A DNA stretch of 64,000 bases, taken from positions 22,923-86,922 of the forward strand of contig NZ_JADYUM010000011.1 of NCBI RefSeq assembly GCF_021531815.1. The letters are read 5' to 3'. Each line of letters starts with the position of its first letter. Positions within the stretch are counted from its first letter, which is position 1. Of the stretch, positions 26,960-34,947 are shown piece after piece. The translations under genes and the position numbers were made by a program. This stretch comes from Pseudoflavonifractor phocaeensis. Its GTDB lineage: Bacteria > Bacillota > Clostridia > Oscillospirales > Oscillospiraceae. The notes below the pieces were generated by a model that saw only the letters and a list, made by a program, of their open reading frames with translations, made no database searches and was not told the DNA's origin.

Positions 26960-28279
26960 ATGCTCTTCCACTCCCTTCACCGTCCCCTGGCTCTTTCCCT
27001 GGTCCTGCTGCTCTGTCTGGCTCCCCAGACCGCTTCTGCCGCCGCCCGGAAGGACCAGGTGACCGCCGTCTCCGCCCCCTCCCCCTACTCCCAAGAGCGG
27101 GATCCCTCCTCCGCCTACCGCTCCGCCGCCCAGCGGCTGAGCGCCCTTGGCTATGACGCCGGTCAGATCCGGACCCTGTGGGGACGGCTGGGCCCCGGGC
27201 TGAACAGCGGCGCCCTATCTGCCCAAGCCCTGGAGCTGCTGTTTCTGCCCAACTGTGACCCGGATCTTCTGGACCGTTATCTGTCCTGTGCCCAGGCCTT
27301 TCCCGAGCTGACGGCGGAGCAGGTGGTCCTGACCGTCAACATGGGGCTGGACCAGCCCTTTTACACCCAGGTCCGGGCGGTCCCCGACCCGGGCAGTACC
27401 GCCGTCCTGGTGAACAAATACCACTCCCTGCCCAGTGATTATGTGCCGGAGCTGGAGGCTTTGGGCGCCTCCTATGGCGTGGGCTCCCTGACCCCCGAGG
27501 CCGCCGCCGCCTTCCGCCGCATGGCGGATGACGCCCGGCTGGAGGGAATCGTCCTGCACAGCGTCTCCGCTTACCGCTCTTATGGCACCCAGGACCGGCT
27601 CTACCGCGGCTACCTCTCCCAGGACAGCCAGTCCCGGGTGTACACCTACTCCGCCCGGCCGGGCTTCTCCGAGCACCAGACCGGTCTGGCCCTGGACATC
27701 AACACCGCCCGGATCAGCGCCCATTTTGAAACCACGGCGCAGTTTGCCTGGCTCCAGGCCAACTGCACCCGGTATGGCTTTATTCTCCGCTACCCCGAGG
27801 GCCGGGAGGCTGTCACCGGCTACCGGTTTGAGCCCTGGCACTACCGGTACGTGGGCACGGAAACCGCCCAGGCCTGCGCCGGCCAGGGGCTGACCTATGA
27901 GGAGTATCTGGCCTCCCTCCCCATTCCCGGAAGCTATCAGGTCCCCTCCCTGTTCTGGAAGGGCGAGCGGCTGGAGCTGGGCGGGGATACCATTCTGCTG
28001 GAGGGGATCTCCTATGTCTCCCCCCAGCGCCTCGCCTCCGTCATAGGCTGGTCCGCCGAGTTCCGAAGCGGCCGGCTGGTCCTGTCCGGGGACGGACGCC
28101 AGCTGGTCCTCTCCCCGGGCCGCAGCTGCCAGTTGGATGGCCGGGCCCGCCGGCTCTCCTCTCCCGCCCTGCAGCTGGATGACAGGCTGTACCTCTCCCT
28201 GGATGACCTGTGCGCCCTCCTTCCCCTCGAGCTGGTCCCCGGAGAAGCCGGTCTGGAGCTGCGGTCCGCCGCGCTTTGA
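26960..28279 (+). CDS. Secreted VanY-type D-Ala-D-Ala carboxypeptidase with C-terminal copper-amine-oxidase-like domain
   Basis: This 439-residue exported protein has a signal peptide ending near PQTASAAA. The central M15B domain has the zinc ligands in EHQTGLALDIN and EPWHYRYVG, plus the SAYRSYGTQDRL signature. The C-terminal 100 residues (LFWKGERLELGG ... LYLSLDDLCALLPLEL) resemble the copper amine oxidase N-terminal-like domain used by Firmicutes as a wall or ligand-binding module. It trims the terminal D-Ala of peptidoglycan stems outside the cell. The start follows CAGGAGGT. There are no van genes, so vancomycin resistance is not implied. Confidence 0.9.
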   Translation: MLFHSLHRPLALSLVLLLCLAPQTASAAARKDQVTAVSAPSPYSQERDPSSAYRSAAQRLSALGYDAGQIRTLWGRLGPGLNSGALSAQALELLFLPNCDPDLLDRYLSCAQAFPELTAEQVVLTVNMGLDQPFYTQVRAVPDPGSTAVLVNKYHSLPSDYVPELEALGASYGVGSLTPEAAAAFRRMADDARLEGIVLHSVSAYRSYGTQDRLYRGYLSQDSQSRVYTYSARPGFSEHQTGLALDINTARISAHFETTAQFAWLQANCTRYGFILRYPEGREAVTGYRFEPWHYRYVGTETAQACAGQGLTYEEYLASLPIPGSYQVPSLFWKGERLELGGDTILLEGISYVSPQRLASVIGWSAEFRSGRLVLSGDGRQLVLSPGRSCQLDGRARRLSSPALQLDDRLYLSLDDLCALLPLELVPGEAGLELRSAAL

Positions 28280-28303
28280 CCCGTCCCGCTTTTCATCAAA
28301 AAC

Positions 28304-28333
28304 AGAGCCCTCCGGAACATTCCGGAGGGCTCT
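28304..28333. terminator. Bidirectional terminator VanY-like / SLH protein
   Basis: AGAGCCCTCCGGAA and TTCCGGAGGGCTCT form a perfect 14-bp stem with a 2-base loop between convergent genes. Confidence 0.85.
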
Positions 28334-28337
28334 TCAT

Positions 28338-30212
28338 TTATTTCTCCCGGGCCACGATCACCCGGATCCGTCCGCCGTCGGCGTCCGTCTTGTCGTACCA
28401 GCCGGTGAGGGCATAGCCGCCATCCCGCACCCGGGACAGGGAGGACAGGTAGTAGTCCCCGTTCCGCAGCTCATAGACCGCCGCCCGGTCGGAAAGGGTG
28501 TAGCTTCTGCTTCCCGCCAAAAACCGGTTTCCGCTGACCTCTCCGGTTTTGGCGCAGTTCAGGGGCAGCAGCCCCTCCGGAACCTGGAGGGTCCCCTTCA
28601 GGCGGATGGGCCCCGGCTCCACGGGGTAGCGAGTGGAAGTCTGGGAGATCAGGACGGACTCTCCTCCCACATCCAGCTCATAGGTGTAGGAGGCGAACTC
28701 CCCCTCCCCCACCTGGTCCAGGGAGGTGAGGACGCCGTACTGGTACACGTCCCCGGTGACGTCGTTCAGCACCATCCGGTCGATCTCTCCGCTGCTGTTT
28801 TTGGAGTAGTACCGCACCATGGAGCCGGACAGGCTGAGTCCCGCCAGACGGCTGGGGTAGACCCGGACGCCCCGGCTGCCGCTCACGTCCAGGATCTCTA
28901 CGCTCTCCGCAAAGCTCTCGCTCCCCACCTTGGTCCCGGCCCCGTTGACCTTACCGGCCAGGGAGGATGTGGGCAGGCTTTTCAGCGCCGTCTTGCCCTC
29001 GCCGGACAGGGTGACCTGGACCAGATTTCCCTCCCGCTGGCCGGAAGGGGCCTCATAGCGGTAGGTCTTCCCGTCGGTACACAGGACCACAGCGGTCCGG
29101 GCGGTGTAGCTCCCGCCCCGCCCGTCGGAATAGGAGGCGGTCTCCACCGCGGTGACCACACCCACCTGGCCCGCCGGGGAGGCAGGGCCCGAGGTTTCCC
29201 CTCCCGACACAGCGGCCACGGCGCCATTCCGGCCCAGAAGCAGCGTGACGGTGTCCCCCAGGCCGTACTGCCCCAGGTCGGACAGGGCGTAGGCCGCCGA
29301 TGCCGTCTCAATGGGGCAGGTCCGCCCCGCCACCGTCACGGAGGAGGGGGCGGAGGAGGAGGGTTCCAGGGCCTGGATGGCCCCGGTGACCCGGTCCCGG
29401 TACACCCACAGGGTGTTCAGTCCCCGGTTCCAATAGACCACGTCCCCCTCCCGGATGTCAGCGGCGCCGGCCGTTTTGCCCTCCAGCCGCACCCCGGCTC
29501 CCTGGACGGCAAAGGGAATGGAGTCCTGCCAGCTCCCCCGGGCCACCACCGGGCCCTCCATTGACTGGTTGATCAGGGCCACCAGGTCCAGCTCCCCAGC
29601 GGCGTTCAGGGAGTGGCCCAGCGTCTCCAGATAGGGCCGTCCCTCTTTGGTATCCGCGGTCATCAGGTTATAAAACAGGTACATGGCGTCCCGGCGGGTC
29701 AGCGGACTGTTCGCCCCGGCGGCGGTCACTCCCCGGTCCAGCTTCAGGCTCCGGTACAGGGCCAGCTGTCCCGTGGGATAGGCCCCCGAGAAGTCGGCGG
29801 GGCCATATCCCAGCAGCCGCAGGACGATGGCCGTCCCTTCCGCCAGGACGATGGGGCTGTTGGGGCGGAAGGTGCCATCCGAGTAGCCCGAGACAAGCCC
29901 GGCGGCCACCCCCGCCTCCACATAGCCCGAGGCCCAGTGGCCCCGGGGCACGTCGGGGTAGGGGGAGACAGCGGCCTGGCCGACCTGGTCGCCCGCCGGG
30001 GTGGCCTTTACGGCCATGGTGACGAACTCCGCCCGGGTCACCGGGCCGGACAGGTTCATCTCCCCCCGGGCGTCTCCCACCATGATCCCCAGGGCGCTGA
30101 CCACCTGGGCGGCCTCCTCCTCGGAGACCGGAGCCGCGGCCACGGCGGGGAGGGCCAGGGCCAGGACCAGACAGGCCGCGGACAAGGCGGCAGTGAAACG
30201 GTGTTTTTTCAT
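28338..30212 (-). CDS. SLH-domain surface protein
   Basis: The 624-residue exported protein has a signal peptide (MKKHRFTAALSAACLVLALA, cleavage after AAA near 27). Two to three S-layer homology repeats follow over about residues 30-190, for example PYPDVPRGHWASGYVEAGVAAGLVSGYSDGTFRPNSPI. SLH domains bind pyruvylated secondary wall polymer. The remaining 430 residues form a beta-rich region with repeated Gly/Ser-Thr loops and no enzymatic motif I recognise. It is probably a wall-anchored structural or adhesive protein, transcribed alone. Confidence 0.9.
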   Translation of the reverse strand: MKKHRFTAALSAACLVLALALPAVAAAPVSEEEAAQVVSALGIMVGDARGEMNLSGPVTRAEFVTMAVKATPAGDQVGQAAVSPYPDVPRGHWASGYVEAGVAAGLVSGYSDGTFRPNSPIVLAEGTAIVLRLLGYGPADFSGAYPTGQLALYRSLKLDRGVTAAGANSPLTRRDAMYLFYNLMTADTKEGRPYLETLGHSLNAAGELDLVALINQSMEGPVVARGSWQDSIPFAVQGAGVRLEGKTAGAADIREGDVVYWNRGLNTLWVYRDRVTGAIQALEPSSSAPSSVTVAGRTCPIETASAAYALSDLGQYGLGDTVTLLLGRNGAVAAVSGGETSGPASPAGQVGVVTAVETASYSDGRGGSYTARTAVVLCTDGKTYRYEAPSGQREGNLVQVTLSGEGKTALKSLPTSSLAGKVNGAGTKVGSESFAESVEILDVSGSRGVRVYPSRLAGLSLSGSMVRYYSKNSSGEIDRMVLNDVTGDVYQYGVLTSLDQVGEGEFASYTYELDVGGESVLISQTSTRYPVEPGPIRLKGTLQVPEGLLPLNCAKTGEVSGNRFLAGSRSYTLSDRAAVYELRNGDYYLSSLSRVRDGGYALTGWYDKTDADGGRIRVIVAREK

Positions 30213-30281
30213 CCTGAAAACTCCTTTATCTCATGATAAACCGTAGAGCGCGGTTCTTCCCCCGCGTCCGCCCGCCCGTGC

Positions 30282-31547
30282 TCAGTCATACCGCAGGGCG
30301 TCGATGGGGTTGAGCTTGGCGGCCTTATTGGCGGGCAGGTAGCCGAACAGGACGCCGATGCCCACGGAGACGCCGAAGCTCACCAGAACGGCGCTGAGGG
30401 TGGGGGTGGCGTTGAAGGTGATGCCGCTGGCCCCCAGCTGCTCCACCAGCATGCCCCCCAGCAGGGACCCGATGCCCGTGGCCACCAGACAGCCGAAGGC
30501 GATGCCCAGCAGGCCGCCGATGGCCGAGGTGGTGCCCGCCTCAATGATGAACTGGCGGCGGATGTCCCGGCGCTTGGCCCCCAGGGACTTCCGGATGCCG
30601 ATCTCCCGGGTGCGCTCGGTGACCGACACCAGCATGATGTTCATAATGCCGATGCCCCCCACCAACAGGGAGATGGCGGCGATAGCCACCAGCACTGTCA
30701 TGGCCACCCCCATCATGGCGTTGATGGTGGCCACCTGCTCCGCCATAGTCTCAATGTAGAACAGATTGTTGCCGTTTTCATCGTACCGCATATCCGTCTG
30801 GTAAAAGTCCAGAAGCATGACCGTCAGCAGCTCCTTGGCCCGGGCGGCGGTGTCCCGGGAGGTGCTGGTGATCTGATAGAGGGTGACGTTCCGGTCCCGG
30901 TTGAGCTCCAGGGCATTTTCGTAGGGGATGTAGATCCTGTCGTCGCCGCCGCCCTCCTCCATGAGGCTGTCCCTCCGGGCCAGAACGCCCACCACCGTGT
31001 AGGGGATGCCGCCGATCCGCAGGGTCTTGCCCAGGGCATCGCCGCCGAAGGCCTCCTGCTCCAGGTACGCCCCGATGACGCACACCTTTCCCCGCTGGGC
31101 CACGTCCACATAGCGGATGTAGCGCCCCTTCGCCAGACGGTCTCCGTCCAGGGTGCCCCCCAGCTCTGCGCTGTACATGGCCTCGCTGACCCCGAAGACG
31201 CCGGTTTTTTCAAATTTTTCCTCCCCCGCCCGCACGCCGCCGGCGCAGTTCACCCAGGGGGTTACGCCGGAGAAGACTTCGGGATATTTCGCGGTAAATT
31301 CATACATGTGCTCCGGATCAAAGGCCATGGTGGTGCCGTCCCCCCGGCCCCAAACATAGGCGTAGATCTGGTTGACCCCCACCTTCTCCACCTGCTGCTC
31401 CACCATGCCGGTGAGGCCGTTGCCCAGGGAGATGATGATGATGACCGCCCCCACGCCGATGACGATGCCCAGCATGGTGAGGAAGGAGCGCATTTTGCTG
31501 GTCTGGAGGGACTTTAACGCCAGCTTGAAGGACTGGGTCACGTTCAT
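30282..31547 (-). CDS. MacB/FtsX-type ABC exporter permease
   Basis: The 421-residue protein has one N-terminal membrane helix (KMRSFLTMLGIVIGVGAVIIIISLGNG), a large extracellular MacB_PCD domain and three C-terminal helices. The C-terminal stretch VGGIGIMNIMLVSVTERTREIGIRKSLGA is diagnostic for the MacB-like class. Its ATG overlaps the ATPase stop by four bases (ATGA). It works with that ATPase and the adaptor upstream as a mechanotransmission exporter, probably of a peptide, lipid or antimicrobial. Confidence 0.94.
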   Translation of the reverse strand: MNVTQSFKLALKSLQTSKMRSFLTMLGIVIGVGAVIIIISLGNGLTGMVEQQVEKVGVNQIYAYVWGRGDGTTMAFDPEHMYEFTAKYPEVFSGVTPWVNCAGGVRAGEEKFEKTGVFGVSEAMYSAELGGTLDGDRLAKGRYIRYVDVAQRGKVCVIGAYLEQEAFGGDALGKTLRIGGIPYTVVGVLARRDSLMEEGGGDDRIYIPYENALELNRDRNVTLYQITSTSRDTAARAKELLTVMLLDFYQTDMRYDENGNNLFYIETMAEQVATINAMMGVAMTVLVAIAAISLLVGGIGIMNIMLVSVTERTREIGIRKSLGAKRRDIRRQFIIEAGTTSAIGGLLGIAFGCLVATGIGSLLGGMLVEQLGASGITFNATPTLSAVLVSFGVSVGIGVLFGYLPANKAAKLNPIDALRYD

Positions 31548-32272
31548 GCCTCCCCCTCCTCTCCCGGCTGGACCACCGCCCGGGGGTCGCGGGCATCTCC
31601 GTCGTAGATGATCTTCCCGTCCTGGAGGCGGACGATCCGGTCCGCCTTCACGGCGATGGAGTTGTCATGGGTAATGAGGACCACCGTGTCCCCCTCCCGG
31701 TTCAATTGTTTCAAAAAGCCCAGCACCTCCCGGCCCGTCCGGGAGTCCAGGGCGCCGGTGGGCTCGTCGGCCAGGATGACCGAGGGCTCCCCCGCCAGAG
31801 CCCGGGCGATGGACACCCGCTGCTGCTGGCCGCCGGAGAGCTGGGAGGGCAGATGCTTTCCTTTGTCGGCCAGCCCCACCCGCTCCAGGGACCGGACGGC
31901 CCGCGCCCGCCGCTCCTCCGCCGGGACCCCGCCGTAGAGCAGGGGCAGCTCCACGTTTTCCAGCACCGTCAGCTTGGGGATCAGGTTGTACTGCTGAAAG
32001 ATGAAGCCCAACATCTTGTTGCGGATCTCCGCCTGCTGGTCGTCGTCCATGGTGGACACGTCCACGCCCCCCAGATGATAGCTGCCCGCTGTGGGCACGT
32101 CCAGACAGCCGATGATGTTCATGGCGGTGGACTTTCCGCTGCCGGACTGGCCCACGATGGCCACAAACTCTCCCCGATCGATGGTGAGGCTCACCCCGTC
32201 CAGGGCGTGGACGGCCTCCTCCCCCATGGGATAGATCTTGTAAACATCTTTTAATTCAATGAGGTGGCCCAT
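31544..32272 (-). CDS. ABC exporter ATP-binding protein (MacB/LolD type)
   Basis: The 242-residue ATPase carries Walker A GQSGSGKST near residue 39, the signature LSGGQQQR near 142 and Walker B VILADEPTGALD near 160. The segment MLGFIFQQYNLIPKLTVLENVELPLLYGG is typical of the LolD/MacB/FtsE class. It is sandwiched between the adaptor (4-base gap) and the permease (4-base overlap). Confidence 0.96.
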   Translation of the reverse strand: MGHLIELKDVYKIYPMGEEAVHALDGVSLTIDRGEFVAIVGQSGSGKSTAMNIIGCLDVPTAGSYHLGGVDVSTMDDDQQAEIRNKMLGFIFQQYNLIPKLTVLENVELPLLYGGVPAEERRARAVRSLERVGLADKGKHLPSQLSGGQQQRVSIARALAGEPSVILADEPTGALDSRTGREVLGFLKQLNREGDTVVLITHDNSIAVKADRIVRLQDGKIIYDGDARDPRAVVQPGEEGEA

Positions 32273-32276
32273 GTTC

Positions 32277-33878
32277 TCAGCCTCCCGCCGGAGCAGTCTC
32301 CGTATCCAGGTAGGCTACGGTGTCCCCTTCCTCCAGTCCGCCGGTAATCTGGATGTACGCCCCGTCGCTGACCCCCAGGGTGACGGTCCGCTCCTCCAGT
32401 TGGGCGGGATCGGTCAGGGTCCCGTTCTCCCCCAGGGCTCCCGCCGGGACTGCCAGCACCTTGTTCCCCCGGCTCACCGCTGAAACAGGGACGGTCAGGG
32501 CCCCGGAGACCGCATCCCCCAGGATGACGGCCGACACGTTCATCCCGGGCTTCAGGTCCCCGTACTCCTCCACCCGAATGGTGGCGGGGTAGGTGGTAAA
32601 GCCGTTGGTGGTGGCGCCGTTGATGCTCACCCGGTCCACCACCCCCCGGAAGGTCTGGCCGGGCAGGGCGTCGGCGGTAATCTCCACCTGCTGCCCCTCC
32701 CGCACTTTTCCAATGTCCAGCTCGCTGACATTCATCTGCAGGGTCAGGCAGCTCAGGTCATAGAGGACCGCCAGGGTGCCGGAGTCGATGCCGTCCACCT
32801 TGTCCCCGGCTTTGACGTTCTTCTCAATGACGGTGCCAGAGATGGGGGCGGTGATGGTATAGCTGTCCAGGGCCTCCTGAGCCTGCTGGCAGGTGAGCCG
32901 GGCGTTTTCCACGGCGATGGAGGCGCTCTCCAAAGAGGTGTGGACGGCGGAGCCCCCCAGGGTGGCCAGGGCGCTGCCGGCGGACACCCTGCTGCCGGCG
33001 GTGACCAGGACGTCCGTGACCTCGCCGGAGGTCTGGGCCACCACGGTCTGGCGCATGTTCTCCTCAAAATGGCCGCTGCCCGCGCAGGGAACGTCCCCCG
33101 CCACGGCGGTGGCCGTGTCAGCGGAGGTCAGGGCGCCGGGGTTGCTGACGCGGATCTTCACCTGGCGGACCAGGGTGCCGCCCGCCCCCACCAGGTCGGC
33201 GGAGGACACCGACTCCACGGTGCCCGGCAGGGTCTCCAGGGTGCCGGAAAGGGTCACTTGGGCGCTCTGGCCCGGAGAGAGCTTCTGGGCGTCGGCGGAG
33301 AGGAAAGGCAGGGTAAGGGTCAGGGTGGAGGTATCCGCAATATCCGCGATGGCGGTGCCTGGGGACACCAGGTTCCCCTTCCGGACATGGACCTGCTGCA
33401 CCACCCCCGCGGCGGAGGCGCTGGGCGTCAGAGCGGCGGACAGCTCGTCATAGCTCAGCTGGGCCTGGCGCAGGGAGAGCTGCGCCTGCTGGAGGGCCGT
33501 CTGGGCCTTGCTGGGGTCGATGCGGTAGAGCAGATCCCCCTTCTCCACCCTGTCCCCTACCTCCAGCGGGGCCTCCAGCACCTCTCCCGAGATCAGGGTC
33601 CCCACCTGGTAAGTCTGGATCGCCTGCACCGTTCCGGTGCCCTCCACCGTCACCGTCAGGTCCCGGCGCTGGACGGCTTCGGTGAGGTAAGCGGAAGCCA
33701 TGCCCCCGTCGTTCGCCCCGTTTCCCCGAAACAGAAACCAATAGGCCGCCAGCGCCAGTACTAGCAGGACCGCCAGTCCCCGAAGCCACTTCTTTCGTTT
33801 TTTCGGGGCCTGAAAAACAGGTCCCTCTTTCTTCCGGGGCGCCTGGACCGCCGGAGTCGTTGCCTGTGTCGCTTCCAT
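32277..33878 (-). CDS. Efflux adaptor (HlyD/MacA-like periplasmic-adaptor family)
   Basis: This 533-residue protein has a cytoplasmic basic tail, one membrane anchor (LRGLAVLLVLALAAYWFLF, about 29-47), then beta-barrel, lipoyl and hairpin segments. VGTLISGEVLEAPLEVGDRVEKGDLLYRID is the first lipoyl half-motif. A second lipoyl-like motif, SGEVTDVLVTAGSRVSAGSALA, occurs in the middle, and ISGTVIEKNVKAGDKVDG later. The protein is longer than usual, apparently with an extra lipoyl-like module. In Gram-positives such adaptors partner with MacB-like exporters. AAAAGGAG precedes the ATG; it is the first gene of the three-gene operon. Confidence 0.9.
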   Translation of the reverse strand: MEATQATTPAVQAPRKKEGPVFQAPKKRKKWLRGLAVLLVLALAAYWFLFRGNGANDGGMASAYLTEAVQRRDLTVTVEGTGTVQAIQTYQVGTLISGEVLEAPLEVGDRVEKGDLLYRIDPSKAQTALQQAQLSLRQAQLSYDELSAALTPSASAAGVVQQVHVRKGNLVSPGTAIADIADTSTLTLTLPFLSADAQKLSPGQSAQVTLSGTLETLPGTVESVSSADLVGAGGTLVRQVKIRVSNPGALTSADTATAVAGDVPCAGSGHFEENMRQTVVAQTSGEVTDVLVTAGSRVSAGSALATLGGSAVHTSLESASIAVENARLTCQQAQEALDSYTITAPISGTVIEKNVKAGDKVDGIDSGTLAVLYDLSCLTLQMNVSELDIGKVREGQQVEITADALPGQTFRGVVDRVSINGATTNGFTTYPATIRVEEYGDLKPGMNVSAVILGDAVSGALTVPVSAVSRGNKVLAVPAGALGENGTLTDPAQLEERTVTLGVSDGAYIQITGGLEEGDTVAYLDTETAPAGG

Positions 33879-34032
33879 GGTCAGTCTCCTTTTGGGCCCG
33901 GCACGGGCCCCTGGTTTTGCTTTTGATTCTAGCGGGCAAAGCTTAGATTCCTTGTAAGAAATCCTGAAAATTTCATTAAATTTCCACCCGCGGCCCCTAC
34001 GCTACACCTTCCATCAAGGGGAAGGTCAAGAA

Positions 34033-34060
34033 AAAAAGACCGCCTGAGGCGGTCTTTTTT
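34033..34060. terminator. Bidirectional-looking terminator before the HAD phosphatase 3' end
   Basis: AAAAAGACCGCC-tga-GGCGGTCTTTTT is a perfect 12-bp stem with T-runs on both strands. On the reverse strand it closes the HAD phosphatase gene. Confidence 0.85.
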
Positions 34061-34078
34061 CTGATTCCCATGTTGTCT

Positions 34079-34876
34079 TTATTCCAAACAGCTCAAAATG
34101 GCGGCAGCCACGCCCTCCTCCCCGTTGGAGGGGGCGATCCGGGCGGCAATTTCTTTGATGGCGGAAGACGCGTTGCCCATGGCGATGGGGGTGCCCACCG
34201 CCCGGAGCATGGCCAGGTCGTTGTCGCTGTCCCCCACGGCGGCGCACTGGTCCAGGGGCACGCCGTACATCATGGCCAGCAGAGCCAGGGTCCTCCCCTT
34301 GTCCACCCCCGAGGCCACCAGTTCAAAGTCATGGTCGTTGGAGGCGGTCAGTTCCACCCCCGGCAGGGCGGCCAGCTCCTCCAGGGGGTAGGCCGGCCGG
34401 TTCCAGTCCCCGTGCACCTTGGTCAGGGGCAGTCCCCGCTCCTCCAGATAGGCCAGGGGGTCGTCCACCGTCACGGCGTTGTCGTGGAAGGCGGGGTAGG
34501 GGTAGGTCCGCAGCAGAGACTCCTTGGAGAAGGGGTCCAGGACAATTTGGTCCCCGGCAAAGATCATCAGCTCGATCTCCCGGCCCAAGCACAGCTCCAG
34601 CACCCGCCGGCCGGAGGGCTCCGGGATATCCCGGCGGCGGAGGACCTGCCCGGTGCTTCCATCCACCAGGGCCGCGCCCCCCAGGCAGGAGATCAGAGCG
34701 TCACAGCCGGCCTCTTTGGCGAACCAGATGGCCTCGGGGATGGGCCGGCCAGTGTCCAGCACCACCCGGACGCCCGTTTCCCTGGCCCTGGCAATGGCGT
34801 CCTTCGCCCCTTGCGTGATCTTCCCAGACGGGTCCAGCAGGGTGCCGTCCAGGTCCAGGGCAATGAGTTTTATCAT
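34079..34876 (-). CDS. Cof-type HAD-superfamily phosphatase
   Basis: The 265-residue protein has HAD motif I DLDGTLLDPSG (nucleophile Asp8), motif II in VVLDTGRP, the conserved Lys in DKGRTLALL and motif IV GDSDNDLAML near 222. The C2B-type cap domain lies between. Cof-like phosphatases act on sugar phosphates, pyridoxal phosphate or FMN; the substrate cannot be told from sequence. It lies 71 bases after feoB and may be read with it. Confidence 0.93.
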   Translation of the reverse strand: MIKLIALDLDGTLLDPSGKITQGAKDAIARARETGVRVVLDTGRPIPEAIWFAKEAGCDALISCLGGAALVDGSTGQVLRRRDIPEPSGRRVLELCLGREIELMIFAGDQIVLDPFSKESLLRTYPYPAFHDNAVTVDDPLAYLEERGLPLTKVHGDWNRPAYPLEELAALPGVELTASNDHDFELVASGVDKGRTLALLAMMYGVPLDQCAAVGDSDNDLAMLRAVGTPIAMGNASSAIKEIAARIAPSNGEEGVAAAILSCLE

Positions 34877-34947
34877 AGGATCATCCTTCCGGTGTGGAGT
34901 TTATCCGGGCAGGGCGGGGGCTTACCCCCGCTTCTTCTCCCTAGCGC

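Noticed and set aside
33900..34000. Response-regulator site upstream of the exporter operon (GATTTCTTAC-AAGGAATC)
   Set aside because: The inverted repeat is imperfect and no regulator gene is adjacent; too weak to list as a site.
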